Assembly: GCA_003550305.1 (NCBI GenBank)
Contig: QKYT01000043.1
Coordinates: forward strand, 70,692-100,958
Source of the DNA: Glomus cerebriforme
Taxonomy: Eukaryota > Glomeromycota > Glomeromycetes > Glomerales > Glomeraceae
Reading direction: 5' to 3'
Length of the DNA stretch: 30,267 nucleotides
Shown here: one piece after another, positions 10,300-19,938 of the stretch
Layout: the number at the start of each line of letters is the position of its first letter
How positions within the stretch are numbered: the first letter of the stretch is position 1
Translations under genes and position numbers: made by a program
The notes under the pieces: model-generated
The model's input: only the letters and a program-made list of their open reading frames with translations
Database searches by the model: none
Told to the model about the DNA's origin: nothing

Positions 10300-10590
10300 T
10301 ACTCATTAGCTGAGGTGCTTTTTTCCTTATGCTTCTGCCTTACCATTATCTCTTTTTACAAGTTCAGTTGAGTATCATATCTTATCTGAATTGCAAGAGA
10401 ATCATCCTCTGACCTAGTGAGATCAAATACAATAAATTTTTTTTTTTAAAGATAGCTATTAATGATCATTGAGATATTTTTTACATCATCAGTATATTGC
10501 CTAATAATCTTGAAAATATCTTCATGCAAACTACCAGAATTACAGATTACTAAATGAGAGGCATTTTCACAAATAATAATAAGAACTTTG
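10300..10590 (-). pseudogene. Probable N-terminal part of the same integrase gene
   Basis: Upstream of the integrase on the same strand, a frame reads ENASHLVICNSGSLHEDIFK, then FIVFDLTRSEDDSLAIQIRY and KEIMVRQKHKEKSTSANE, with TAA/TGA interruptions. Spacing and strand suggest the same gene, separated from the main block by an AT-rich gap that may be an intron. No domain of its own is recognised. From 10600 to 11049 only AT-rich sequence is seen. Confidence 0.35.
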
Positions 10591-11049
10591 TGGTATTTTT
10601 AATGATAGAAATAATTTAAAAGCAGATGGTTGATATTTCATAATTTATTTTCTGCAATATATTAGCATTTTTGCATTATATTTTACTTTGTATTCTAATA
10701 TTTTAGTGTAATACATTTATAAGTTAGCAAGTAATAAAATAATTATGAAAGAGGGATTAAAAGATAATATAAATAAAGAGAAGGTGTAGATCTTCAAATC
10801 AAATATTATTGAAGAAGAAAATAAAAATATATATTAAAATAATTAGTAGTATATAGCCTGAGAAGAGGTATTAAAAACAAATAAGCTAAGGCTAGAAACT
10901 GCATACTGAAGCCATCCAACTAAATGTTATGCTTGAACCACCCGGTTATGACTATTAAGGACCCACACATAATTTGTATTTGTGAAATTGACTAGTTGAG
11001 AAAGCATTGAACCAGTTGATAGGTAATTATTAATACCAAAATTGGGAAT

Positions 11050-11367
11050 TACCGTATATCACGGGCCATAGTACCCCCCCTATGCATAGTACCCCTCTTG
11101 AAAAATTTAATAGAATTGTATAGTATCCGGGGGATATTTTACAATTATCTCGTGATCCAGTGATCAGATTTGAGCCATCTTTTTTTTGTTTGATAGCTCT
11201 CATTGAGCTCTTCATAATAAAAAAAAGATCGTTCAAATTGGACCGGTATATCGTGAGATATTCGCAAAAAACGGAATTTTTAGGTTTTATTTAGTACCCG
11301 GGGGTACAGGGTCAAACCCCCGATTTTTGCAAGATACCCGGGGTACTGTGGCCCGCTATATACGGTA
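11050..11367. mobile_element. MITE (about 318 bp) with TA target sites
   Basis: Left end TACCGTATATCACGGGCCAT from 11050. The right end reverse complemented from 11367 begins TACCGTATATAGCGGGCCAC, and both continue AGTACCCC. The element is flanked by TA on both sides if the outermost TA is counted as target duplication, which fits Tc1/mariner-type (Stowaway-like) insertion. It has no coding capacity; a 68-codon minus-strand frame within it appears to be chance. Confidence 0.7.
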
Positions 11368-11369
11368 CT

Positions 11370-11510
11370 ATCCCACCAACGAATAATTTTTTTTTGCACC
11401 CAGTAATACAGGCAAAAAATTTATTAAAAAAAAATAAATTTTTTTCACATCCGGCAATATAGATAAAAAATTTATTAAAAAAATAAAGTTTTTACATGAA
11501 GTCTGAAAAA
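11370..11510 (+). repeat. Degenerate tandem pair in AT-rich DNA
   Basis: The string CAAAAAATTTATTAAAAAAA plus its flanks (CAGGCA versus TAGATA) occurs twice about 60 bp apart. The stretch from 11510 to 11925 is A/T homopolymer-rich with no gene seen. Confidence 0.4.
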
Positions 11511-11925
11511 AAAAATTTGATTTAATACCTTAAATTATTGATTAGATAAATGTAAATCTAATCTTTAATGAAGTACAAAGTTTTTTTTAGTTTTTTTAAC
11601 ATATTTGTTAAAATTTTCTGTTTTTTTTTATTCTTTGTATCAAAAAAAAGACTGTAGGATTTTTCTCTATATGTAATTTTCAAATAATCATTATTTTTTT
11701 TTATATCAAAGATTTATAATCATAAATAACTATTAAAATTTTTATTACATATATATTTTTTTTCATGTTGTAACAAAGATTTTATTATTTTTTTTTGTAT
11801 CAAGTATACCTTCAATAAATATAAAAGTTGTATTAAGCAATAGAAAAGAAGTTCTTAAATGACAAATACATTCTGTTACTGAAAATTTTTCATTATTTAA
11901 ATTTTTTCATTTATTAACTATTGGA

Positions 11926-12162
11926 TAAATTTCACCAGAAGTTTTTGTTAATAAAGATTATCAAGATTTTTTATTAAAAGCAAAAATAGAAAGTTCATTG
12001 AAGAGTGAATTTGTTGATATTAATATTCAATATGAATTGAATAAAATTTTACAAAGTTTTGGAAATTTTGTTTTATTTGAATTGCAAATTCTAAAAATCT
12101 ATCAACCAGTTTTACAAAAAAAAAAAGATACATTTAAAGTACTCATTTTTAATTTAACCTAA
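11926..12162 (+). pseudogene. Coding fragment, unknown family
   Basis: An open stretch of about 78 codons ending at TAA 12160-12162, containing VNKDYQDFLLKAKIESSLKS and ELNKILQSFGNFVLFELQIL. It has amphipathic helical composition and no start codon at the expected place. It may be the 5' part of the broken gene that follows at 12273, or a separate remnant. Family not recognised. Confidence 0.35.
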
Positions 12163-12272
12163 CTATCTTTACCTTTTTTCAATTTGCTAAAAAAGCTAAA
12201 TAAAAAGGATTTTTTATGACAGGATATAGTTACATAGATAAAAAATAATAATGGGATTAAAAAGAAAGAATT

Positions 12273-12793
12273 ATGACAGAATCAATGGAAAAATCTTTCA
12301 TAAATGATTTATTAAATACTATATGATATATAGATACATATAGCGTTGAAAAAATGGAGAGAAGAGCAATACATCTTCCTAAAGAATTTGAACAATTTTT
12401 TAATAAATCTGATCCAACAAATTATAAGAAAGTTAGACCAAATTTTGATTATGATTATTTAAATCAATATGCAAATTTACTTATTGGACATTTAAATTAT
12501 CATGGATGGAAAAATCTTAATTTACTTGGCTTTATCTGATAGTAGAAAAATTTACTAAATGTTTAAATAAATATTCAATGTATTTAAAGACTCAAAATAT
12601 TGAAATTAGTAGAAATCATCAACTAGAAATTCCTATTAGATTAATAGATGATTCAATTAGTATAAAAATTTATAATAATACATATTTTCTTCCTACTAAT
12701 AATATTTATAATAATTTAAATAAAAAACTATCCACTTTATCTTACTGGAAAATATTAGATATTAAACTATTTGTACCTTCAGAATTAAGATAA
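12273..12793 (+). pseudogene. Broken gene of about 170 codons, unknown family
   Basis: It begins MTESMEKSFINDLLNTI, has one TGA, then continues in frame through ERRAIHLPKEFEQFFNKSD and NFDYDYLNQYANLLIGHLNY to GWKNLNLL. A frameshift near 12536 moves the reading to LIVEKFTKCLNKYSMYLK and NHQLEIPIRLIDDSISIKIY, ending LDIKLFVPSELR-TAA. Apart from one stop and one shift the sequence is coherent, so the loss is recent. No catalytic motif is visible. It lies just upstream of the probable DDE protein at 13190 and may belong to the same element. Confidence 0.4.
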
Positions 12794-13189
12794 AAAAAAA
12801 TTCTTTTAATTATTAATTAAATAATTTATATTTATATTTATTTATATATAGTAAATCTATTTCTTTCTAGCAAAAAATACAAATTTATTTACAACTTATC
12901 TAAAAATATTTATAATAAATTTAAAATTTTTTGTTATTTATCTAGCAATAGTACATTTCATGTATATTTCCTATGATATGTTGATGAAAATCTATAAAGT
13001 AAAAAAAGAATAAGTAAATCTTATCAAATTTGTAAAAATTTAAAAAATAAAATGCTAACTTATTATACTTATTTTATGCATAAGTAATTTAAATACAAAT
13101 TTTAGGAATACTAACAAAAAATTTTATATTAAAAGTTAACTGGTGATTCCAGTTCAGCTACCAATATGACTAAAAATAAGTAATATTAC

Positions 13190-14280
13190 ATGTAAAACAA
13201 TTACTCATTAATGAAGATGATAAAGTAATAATTGATTTACATAGTTTTAATAAGGATAAACCTGAAAGATATGCTGAATTTTGGAAATATGTTAAAAAAT
13301 TTCTTAAAAAACATGCAGCAGTTGATATGATGATATGAAACAGTTATATATTTATTATATACTATATTAGTATAAGATTTGATTGATCAAGTTACAAAAA
13401 TTTGTTCACCTGATATTCCAATTTTATCAAAACAATAGTTATGTATGCAATTTATTTTAATAATAAACCTGTAAAAATATCAAAATACTATACTGAAAAA
13501 TTGGATATTAAATATATGGTTTAAGCATGTTAATTGAAAGTTGACTATCCTGATTTTTACTATGCATCAGTACTATTCTGATATGAAAAAGAAATGACAG
13601 TAAATATAGAGAATATTCAAATTTATTTTTTATAAATGATAAATACCATTGTAAAGTTGGAGAGTCAAATCATATAGTAACTGCTATGGAATGAAACAAA
13701 TCAGTAATTGTAACTAATAGGATGATATTTGCTGTTGCTAATTATGATTTTACTAAATATGGTCTTATTTCAAGTATTATAATGCAAGCTAAAATACCAA
13801 ATTCAATAAATAAATCATTTTATCATGGTACTGTTCATTTGAGCTTAAAGGATCCTGTATTTGAACCATCAAGTGCAAGAAGACATACATCTGAACTTTA
13901 TAATATAATTGTTAAAATTAATAAGTCTTATTTATTTTTATATACAGATAGTAAACCAGATCACCAAGTAAAATTTGTTAAAACACAAATTACACTTATT
14001 AGTTTATTTTTAGCATGGATTTAGATTATTTAGTAGCAGTACGTATACCATCTGGTTACTTCTGAAAGAATTCAGTAAAAAGAATTATGTCTATATTAAA
14101 TTTAGGATTGTAATATATTGGTCTTATATGTTAAGAGATAGTTGAAAAATATGAAGAAATTTTATTGAAATACAATAATATAAATGATATTAGAAAAGTA
14201 GCAAAAAAAAATACCTAAACTAGAAATGGTGAACCATTGTTAAGTTTGAAGCTATTTCATATGCCAAAATATTTATTTAT
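13190..14280 (+). pseudogene. Probable DDE-type transposon protein, decayed
   Basis: Plus-strand blocks in several frames: IIDLHSFNKDKPERYAEFWK (about 13233), LIDQVTKICSPDIPILSKQ (about 13380), KYYTEKLDIKYMV followed by two TAA where Gln fits, then the open block 13722-14024 with FAVANYDFTKYGLISSII, FYHGTVHLSLKDPVFEPSS, YTDSKPDH and TQITLISLFLAWI. The next stretch gives LDYLVAVRIPSGYF-TGA-KNSVKRIMSILNLG. I recognise this order from an abundant but poorly described repeat family of Glomeromycotina. The DS/DGxPDH block and the later NPVERIMS-like block look like the second and third acidic motifs of an RNase H-fold transposase; here the third has Lys (14078-14080). The function is inference. 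Confidence 0.5.
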
Positions 14281-14329
14281 GTAATTTCAAATAATTCATA
14301 TTAACAGTAAATAAAAGTTTATATTATCA

Positions 14330-14935
14330 CAGTTTTCGAATTGGTGTGGTCAGGTGATTTGTCGATCAATTAAAATTAATACACCGAAAACACTGAAAAC
14401 AACCGAAAACATTGAAAAAATACCATTTATTTATACTACCAAAAGTCCAAAACACAAAAAAGAATCCCGTTTCATAATTTTTATTTTGAAAAAAATAAAA
14501 TCTCCCTTTAAAGAATAAGAGGCTAATACAAAGAAGAACTAATAAAGAAGCGCTACTTTTTCCAAGCCTTCCGCCTAAGAACTAAAGATCTAAATAAAAA
14601 AAAATAGTTAGAAANGAAAAAAAGGGAAACAACNAGTAAAATAAATAAAAAAATATTACCTGTTACTATGGTAAAAATCGGTATGAACTTTAGGAATCGT
14701 TTAGGAATCGTTTAGGAATNNGAATCGGTATTGGAATTGGTTTATNAGCTGTAGCAAAAGCAAAGGNGAACAATAAAAAAAAAATTCAATAATGTTGTGC
14801 AATANTGGCTTAGCATTACATNGANCAAATAATATTTATATTTTTTATAGTAAAACGTGATTTTATTTTTGTAGTCTTGAAATCGATTTTTTATTTATAG
14901 AAAATTAATCGCTGATCACACTAATTCGAAAACCG
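14330..14935. mobile_element. MITE (about 606 bp), N-rich in this assembly
   Basis: Left end CAGTTTTCGAATTGGTGTGG; the right end reverse complemented begins CGGTTTTCGAATTAGTGTGA, and both continue TCAG. Inside are four copies of an AC-x-GAAAAC motif (14391-14425) and a TTTAGGAATCG direct repeat (14690-14720). No coding capacity. No convincing target duplication. Nine of the twelve N bases of the window fall within it, as expected where reads of many similar copies disagree. Confidence 0.65.
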
Positions 14936-15055
14936 CAATAAAATAAAACACGCATTTGTATAACGTAATTTGTGCTTAGTTATATTTGTGACACATCCTG
15001 ATGTCAAAAATAAAATAAAAAAAACATTAATATGTAACAAACAATTTTACGCAAA

Positions 15056-15157
15056 ACTTACTTTCTTGACCCTGTACGACTTACTTTCTTGACCCACCTA
15101 TATGTAATACAATACATGCAGGTCAAGAAGATAACACGAGGTGGATCAAGAAGGTAA
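15056..15157. repeat. Compact palindrome with doubled arms
   Basis: ACTTACTTTCTTGACCC occurs at 15056-15072 and 15079-15095. Inverted counterparts are GGTCAAGAAGATAA (15121-15134) and GGTGGATCAAGAAGGTAA (15140-15157). The whole is about 102 bp, with two arms on each side. Confidence 0.75.
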
Positions 15158-15203
15158 TATTTGCCAATTTTACTAATACAAATTCGACAATATCATCTAA
15201 CTC

Positions 15204-15410
15204 GTATTAATTAAAGTTCATTTGCTTAAATAAACAATTAGATATTAATACAGAATAATCAATTTTATTTAATTATATAATACAATTTTGTCAAGTGTTA
15301 AAAAATTTATTATACTTGTATTAATAAAGCTTAAATAAACAATTAGATCTTAAACAATCAAATTCATTTAATTACTTTATTATATAATTCAACTTTAGTA
15401 ATATTCATAT
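15204..15410 (+). repeat. Diverged direct repeat, about 114-bp spacing
   Basis: GTATTAATTAAAG...TTAAATAAACAATTAGAT at 15204 is repeated from 15318 as GTATTAATAAAGCTTAAATA and onward. The region 15158-15560 is otherwise AT-rich and without genes. Confidence 0.5.
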
Positions 15411-15970
15411 GTTAAATTTTGTTTTAATAGTGTGAAAAAATAATTTTTTTTGGTCATATATAATGGAAAAAATTGTATATAATATATTTATTTTTGATAA
15501 TAAAGATGTAATTTTTTAATTTAATTAATAATTCTAATTTTCAAATCAAATTAAATCAGTTTACTTTTAAAATGAATAACAGAAGTACTAATTCTGAGAT
15601 ATTATGAAAGAGAAATAGTCAAAAGAACAAGACAGATAAGCAGTACCAAGCATGTCTAACATGTGATTGTAAAAGAAAGTATAAAAAAAACACATGAAAT
15701 GGAGGAAGAGCATGAATTACAATGTGTAAATATTCAAGAATGTAGAGAGGATAGAGAGTAATGACGCTACAGTAATCAAACGCGTCAGGGACTGTCCATG
15801 TGACGATATGGATTATCAATTCCTGAATCAGTAACAAACCGCTGCTTTGCTTTGATTGCTTAGCAAACAACCAAACGGCATAACGGCAAAGTAGACCATA
15901 TATTGAACAAATGTTCAACCATTGTACGTATGTATATATAGTCTGCTATTGTTTGTGGTTCCCATCTCCG

Positions 15971-16084
15971 GGCGAAAGGAGCATCAATTGATATCTGCAC
16001 TGCAGCGGGCGACACTTGAGCTTCGGTCTATTGTCCAACCCGTTAAGGCTCGGGTTTCAACACTGATCAATGCAGTTGTAACGC
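15971..16084 (+). repeat. 114-bp GC-richer module, copy 1
   Basis: Copy 1 and copy 2 (16166-16279) agree at about 94 per cent by eye, offset 195 bp. Copy 1 is open as codons and reads RKEHQLISALQRATLELRSI then VQPVKARVSTLINAVVT, part of a 61-codon frame at 15922-16107. It also contains a perfect 6-bp stem (AACCCG / CGGGTT, 8-nt loop), so an RNA role cannot be excluded. Family not recognised. Confidence 0.7.
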
Positions 16085-16165
16085 AGGAGACTGGTAAAAT
16101 AGCTTGAAGAATGGAAGCTTCAACCTTCGATCTCCAGCTGTTTTACTTGGGATAGCTTAGTCCTT

Positions 16166-16279
16166 GGCGAAAAGAGCATCAGTTGATATCTGCACTGCAG
16201 CGGGCGACACCTGAGCTTCGGTCTATTGTCTAACCCGTTAAGGCTCGGGTTTCAACACCGATCAATACAGTTGTAACGC
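16166..16279 (+). repeat. 114-bp GC-richer module, copy 2
   Basis: Second copy of the module. It reads in the same frame except for one TAA in place of the Gln codon CAA (a single C-to-T), and it keeps the AACCCG/CGGGTT stem. The copies are separated by 81 bp of unrelated sequence. Confidence 0.7.
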
Positions 16280-16384
16280 GAGGGCTCGTTTATATGACCA
16301 ACTTCGTTTCTGTTTTAAGGATGTTCTGAAAAATTATCTGCACTAATAATACCGATTCTTCCATTATGGGAACTTTTTCCTTTT

Positions 16385-16853
16385 TTGCCAATATCCATTA
16401 CCAATATCGCCGATACTTCTGCCATAATGATTAGAGCAGTACATTATAGAAATGTATCCTTTGATTGTAGCATTCATATGGAGACCCGACTTTGTGAACT
16501 TGGTTCACGAAATTATAAGAAAAATTCTGACTTATCACACAGTTCTCCTGTCCCGAAAAAAATAGATACTAAGATAGATGAGGATGATCCCTGGATAAAG
16601 GAAATCATGGAGGCTTTCGAGGATAGAGAGAGAAAGAAAAAATGAGACCCCAAAAGACGCATGTGAATTAAGCGAACCAGAATTGATACATAGTTGTTCT
16701 AATTCCGATGATGATGAATCCAATAGCGAATCCGATGATGCCCAATATACGGGACCCGAATCACCCGATCCGTTATTGAGCCTAATGTTCCTGACTATGA
16801 AGATGAGCTCTGGTTTGTAGAATCATCACTGGACAAAGGGATCTCGGCATCGA
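16385..16853 (+). pseudogene. Broken gene for an acidic Ser/Asp-rich protein
   Basis: An 86-codon frame (16385-16645) starts MPISITNIADTSAIM and holds KKIDTKIDEDDPWIKEIMEA before ERKKK-TGA. Just past a frameshift near 16640 the text continues ETPKDACELSEPELIHSCSN, DDDESNSESDD, and after another shift EPNVPDYEDELWFVESSLDK to a TAA near 16851-16859. This is a low-complexity acidic, probably disordered tail. Codon use and GC are closer to balanced than in the flanks. It could be the N-terminal region of the hAT transposase at 17278, or a separate host gene remnant; the sequence does not decide. Confidence 0.45.
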
Positions 16854-17030
16854 CATAATCCACAGTAATCAGATAACTTCTTTTTTCCGATTTTAAAAAT
16901 AGAATAGATAATCGCATAACTGATTTCATCACTCAGATGGGACAATGTAAAAAAGGATGGTTAAGTAAAGATGGTCATCCGGTCCTGAGACTCATGGTCT
17001 TTTGGTCTTTAGATGTAAAAGACCTGACCG

Positions 17031-17109
17031 AAAAGACTGCGGTCTTATGATCGACATATGATCAACATATGATAACTAATAAGACCAGCAGTTAAGACCG
17101 CAGTCTTTT
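17031..17109. repeat. Perfect 17-bp inverted repeat
   Basis: AAAAGACTGCGGTCTTA (17031-17047) and its exact reverse complement (17093-17109), 45-nt loop. Related GGTCTT/AAGACC words crowd the 16990-17050 flank. It may be the end of a small element or a hairpin. Confidence 0.75.
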
Positions 17110-17277
17110 TAGGACTGCGCATTTATTACAGGACTTTTTATAACTTTGTAATGAAAAATATTATCATTAAATACAAAAACATTATCTTTAAGAAGCAAGT
17201 TCGCTTCTAGGGAATTGCTTCGAAATTGATTTTAAGAAACATACTAACGTTTCTTTTTTTTTTATTTTTTTTTGTAG

Positions 17278-18690
17278 ATTCTGGCTTTTTGGACTCTCTG
17301 GAATTCAAAGACGAAGGTAAGATGATTTTGTTTTGATCTATTCCATTATAGAACGTGCTTATTAACGTTCTTTTAATTCCTTTTTGTAGTAACAGCTTCT
17401 TTGGACCTCAGAGACGAAATGGCTTCAACATTCCGAGGTAAGCTGTGTATTGGGTGTATTGGGACTCTTTGGCGTTTTTTACTTGACATTATTCCATTTA
17501 AAACTCGTCATACAGGGATTAACATGGCAACTGCGATTAATAATGTTCTTAATGAATTCAATTTAGTGGGTAAAGCTCGCTTACTACTAATAATAAATCT
17601 GCAATGTTAGTATGTGGTCGAAAGTTATCAGAGGAATTTGAAAGAGCTTTAGATGATAATTTTTTTTTAGACATTACCGGTGCTCAGCACATATTCTTAA
17701 CCTTACAGCTAAACAAGGAATGGAGATAATTGATGAAGAAATTTTAAATGTTCGTAAGTTGATGATAAAGATCAAGAATTCAGTTTTATTATGTGATGAT
17801 TTATGTGAATTATGTTCTATGGAAAAAATTGAATATCTTCAGTCCGAAGTTAACATAGAAACAAGATGGAATTCCATCTACTACATGCTTTGCAAATTTC
17901 AACGAATGGAAACAGCATTAAAGATGCTTGCAATTAAACATGAAAATGTACAAGATTTAATGCCATCAACTATAGCGTGAACAAAGATTAAGGTATGTTT
18001 AATATTATAACAAAATACATTTGAAAGTAATTAATCATAATAAATTTGTTACTAAATTTACTATTATCATTCTACAGGAAACAATAATTATTTTAGAACC
18101 ACTTGAAAGAGCAACCAAAAATCTTTCAGGTTCTAAATATCCAACCATTGCTGATATATGATTCTATTTTAATGAAATTCGGGAACATCTAAAATATTGT
18201 ATGGAAGGTGATCAATATATGTTAGCCGATTCAATAAATCAAAAACTTGATGAATATTGGAAAATTCTTGATGATACAATTACGATTGCTACGATCTTAG
18301 ATCTGTGAAACAAAATTACCCTCTTTGAATTAGGTGAACCAATAACAAAAGCAATCAATACCTTAAAAGAAATATTTTCCTTATATTATAGCAAAGAACC
18401 ATGATCACAACTTTCAATTCCTAAAGGAAATAAAGTATCAGGAAGAGAATATTTCCGTCAACTAAAGAAACAGCGTTTAGGAGAGACCACTGAAACATTA
18501 CAAGCTACCTCACTTTCAAATAATCCTGATTTTGCAGAAATAGAACGATACTTGGCATTACCCTGTGATAAAAATGTAGAGGTGTTATTCTGGTGGCAAG
18601 TTCATTTTGTTGAATTTCCAGTACTCTCATTAATGGCAAGGAATTATTTGGCAATACAGTCTACAAGCGTTGCATGTGAACAGGGTAAGT
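17278..18690 (+). pseudogene. hAT transposase, decayed (hAT #2), with two 5' mini-exons
   Basis: Mini-exons 17278-17316 and 17390-17437 (39 and 48 nt, flanked by TTTGTAG and GTAAG) join in one frame as SGFLDSLEFKDE and VTASLDLRDEMASTFR. The main body begins near 17470 with FLLDIIPFKTRHTGINMATA, then TTNNKSAMLVCGRKLSEEF, RCSAHILNLTAKQGMEI, ETRWNSIYYMLCKFQRM (to 17980), a short intron (about 17993-18078), EPLERATKNLSGSKYPTIAD, DEYWKILDDT and FPVLSLMARNYLAIQSTSVA-CEQ. These are hAT DDE and C-terminal dimerisation motifs. The second catalytic Asp position reads Asn (17589-17591). TGA stops at 18159 and 18306 replace expected Arg codons. A GTAAGT donor follows CEQG at 18686; the last C-terminal exon is not found. 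No flanking inverted ends were identified. Confidence 0.75.
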
Positions 18691-18797
18691 TTATTATATA
18701 TAATAATTGGGATATGGCGAAATTATTTATTTATTAATTTCTCTTATTTCAAAATTACAATCATGAAAACTCAAATTATTAGTGATCAACAGTTTTG

Positions 18798-18900
18798 GAT
18801 TTTAATAATTAATAATAATAATAATAATAATTAATAAACAATATAACAGCTGTAAAATAAATGTAAAATAAATGTAAAATAAATAAATAAAAATCTAATA
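18798..18900 (+). repeat. Simple repeats: (AAT)n and ATGTAAAATAA x3
   Basis: A run of AAT triplets around 18805-18832, then three copies of AAATGTAAAATA at 11-bp spacing around 18852-18885. There is no gene in 18740-19437. Confidence 0.7.
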
Positions 18901-18958
18901 AATTAATAAAATTATAAAATTATTTAGTTTAGGACTTGAGTATATAGTATTTAGTTAT

Positions 18959-19081
18959 GGTATGATATTATATGAAAGGTAAGGTATGATTAATTATATA
19001 CAGGTACGATCAATTGTGTATAGGTACGATTCAAATCATACCGATATTATTTTATATTTTTGTGGTACGATTGAGATTTTT
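18959..19081 (+). repeat. Regularly spaced GGTAYGAT motifs
   Basis: GGTATGAT at 18959 and 18983, GGTACGAT at 19003, 19023 and 19074, plus the inverted form ATCATACC at 19035. Spacing of 20-24 bp in the first four. It could be a cluster of protein-binding sites or a decayed subterminal repeat. Confidence 0.5.
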
Positions 19082-19704
19082 TTTTTTTAATCATTTTCAA
19101 TTCATACCTGCAAATCACAATAATTTATTATTGGATTTTTTATATATAATGAGTTTGCTGATTGGAAAAAAAATTTTTCACTCTATCTTCTTGATTAATT
19201 TTTTCCTCATTATTTTTGCTATTGTATAACATATAATTATGTCTACATTATCCGAATATATTGATTTAGAGGAATTCGATGTCTGATTCATTTTTCTAAA
19301 TAGCATTTTTATTTGTAGCATTTTTATTTGTTGTAAACATTTCTAATAAAAATATTGTATATGTACATATTGGATAAATACAATTAATTTTAAGCATTTT
19401 ATTAAATAATTAATGTAAGATATATATTAAATTAATATAGTGTTTCAACCCGCGGATAATCCGTAATCCATTAATCTGATCCATTTATAATCCGTCATCC
19501 ATCAATCCAATCCGTTTAGCAAAAATACAATCCGGTTATCTATATGACTTACATGATTTGTCATATGACTTTTGTCATTTGGCAGAAGTTTATGAATTAT
19601 GACTTATGACTTTGTCATAAAATTTCATAATTCGGGCCGGTATTATGAATTTGGCCAGAATTTGATTTTTTAATAGAATTTGATTTGCAAATTAATTACT
19701 ATAA

Positions 19705-19938
19705 CAGGGAGACGTCTAAAGCGGAGCAGAATCACGTGATCATAGTGCATATCTGTCACCCCGCGTCACACCTTCATTTTCCATTTTTCCTAAGTATTCT
19801 AGGGACTTAAAATTTTTCGATAGGTGAAATCCTATTTATCACCTGTTATTTGTCACATGCATAATTTCTTAATGCCATAATTCCGGCCAAAAATTTTACG
19901 AAAATCACGTGATTCTGCTCCGCTTTAGACGTACCCTA
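19705..19938. mobile_element. MITE (about 234 bp) with perfect 29-bp inverted ends
   Basis: Positions 19712-19740 and 19904-19932 are exact reverse complements over 29 bp, starting ACGTCTAAAGCGG and ending at an E-box-like CACGTGAT. Just outside lie CAGGG (left) and CCCTA (right), giving a hAT-like YAGGG terminus. No coding capacity; no clear target duplication. Related words (CTTAAAGCGG, GGCCGG, TCACGTGATTA) recur at 19965-20110, suggesting a second, decayed copy beside it. Confidence 0.7.

Noticed and set aside
11030..11236. 68-codon minus-strand frame
   Set aside because: It lies inside the TA-flanked MITE and begins in its inverted end; no coding resemblance.
15619..15918. Minus-strand 99-codon frame with Leu/His/Tyr-rich text
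   Set aside because: No family resemblance, and the flanking module reads better on the plus strand; treated as chance.
15971..16279. tRNA or tRNA-derived SINE in the duplicated module
   Set aside because: The AACCCG-loop-CGGGTT hairpin recalls a T-arm, but no matching acceptor stem, A box or GGTTCGANTCC B box was found.
19014..19229. 71-codon plus-strand hydrophobic frame
   Set aside because: T-rich DNA yields Phe/Ile/Leu runs by chance; no start context or family resemblance.
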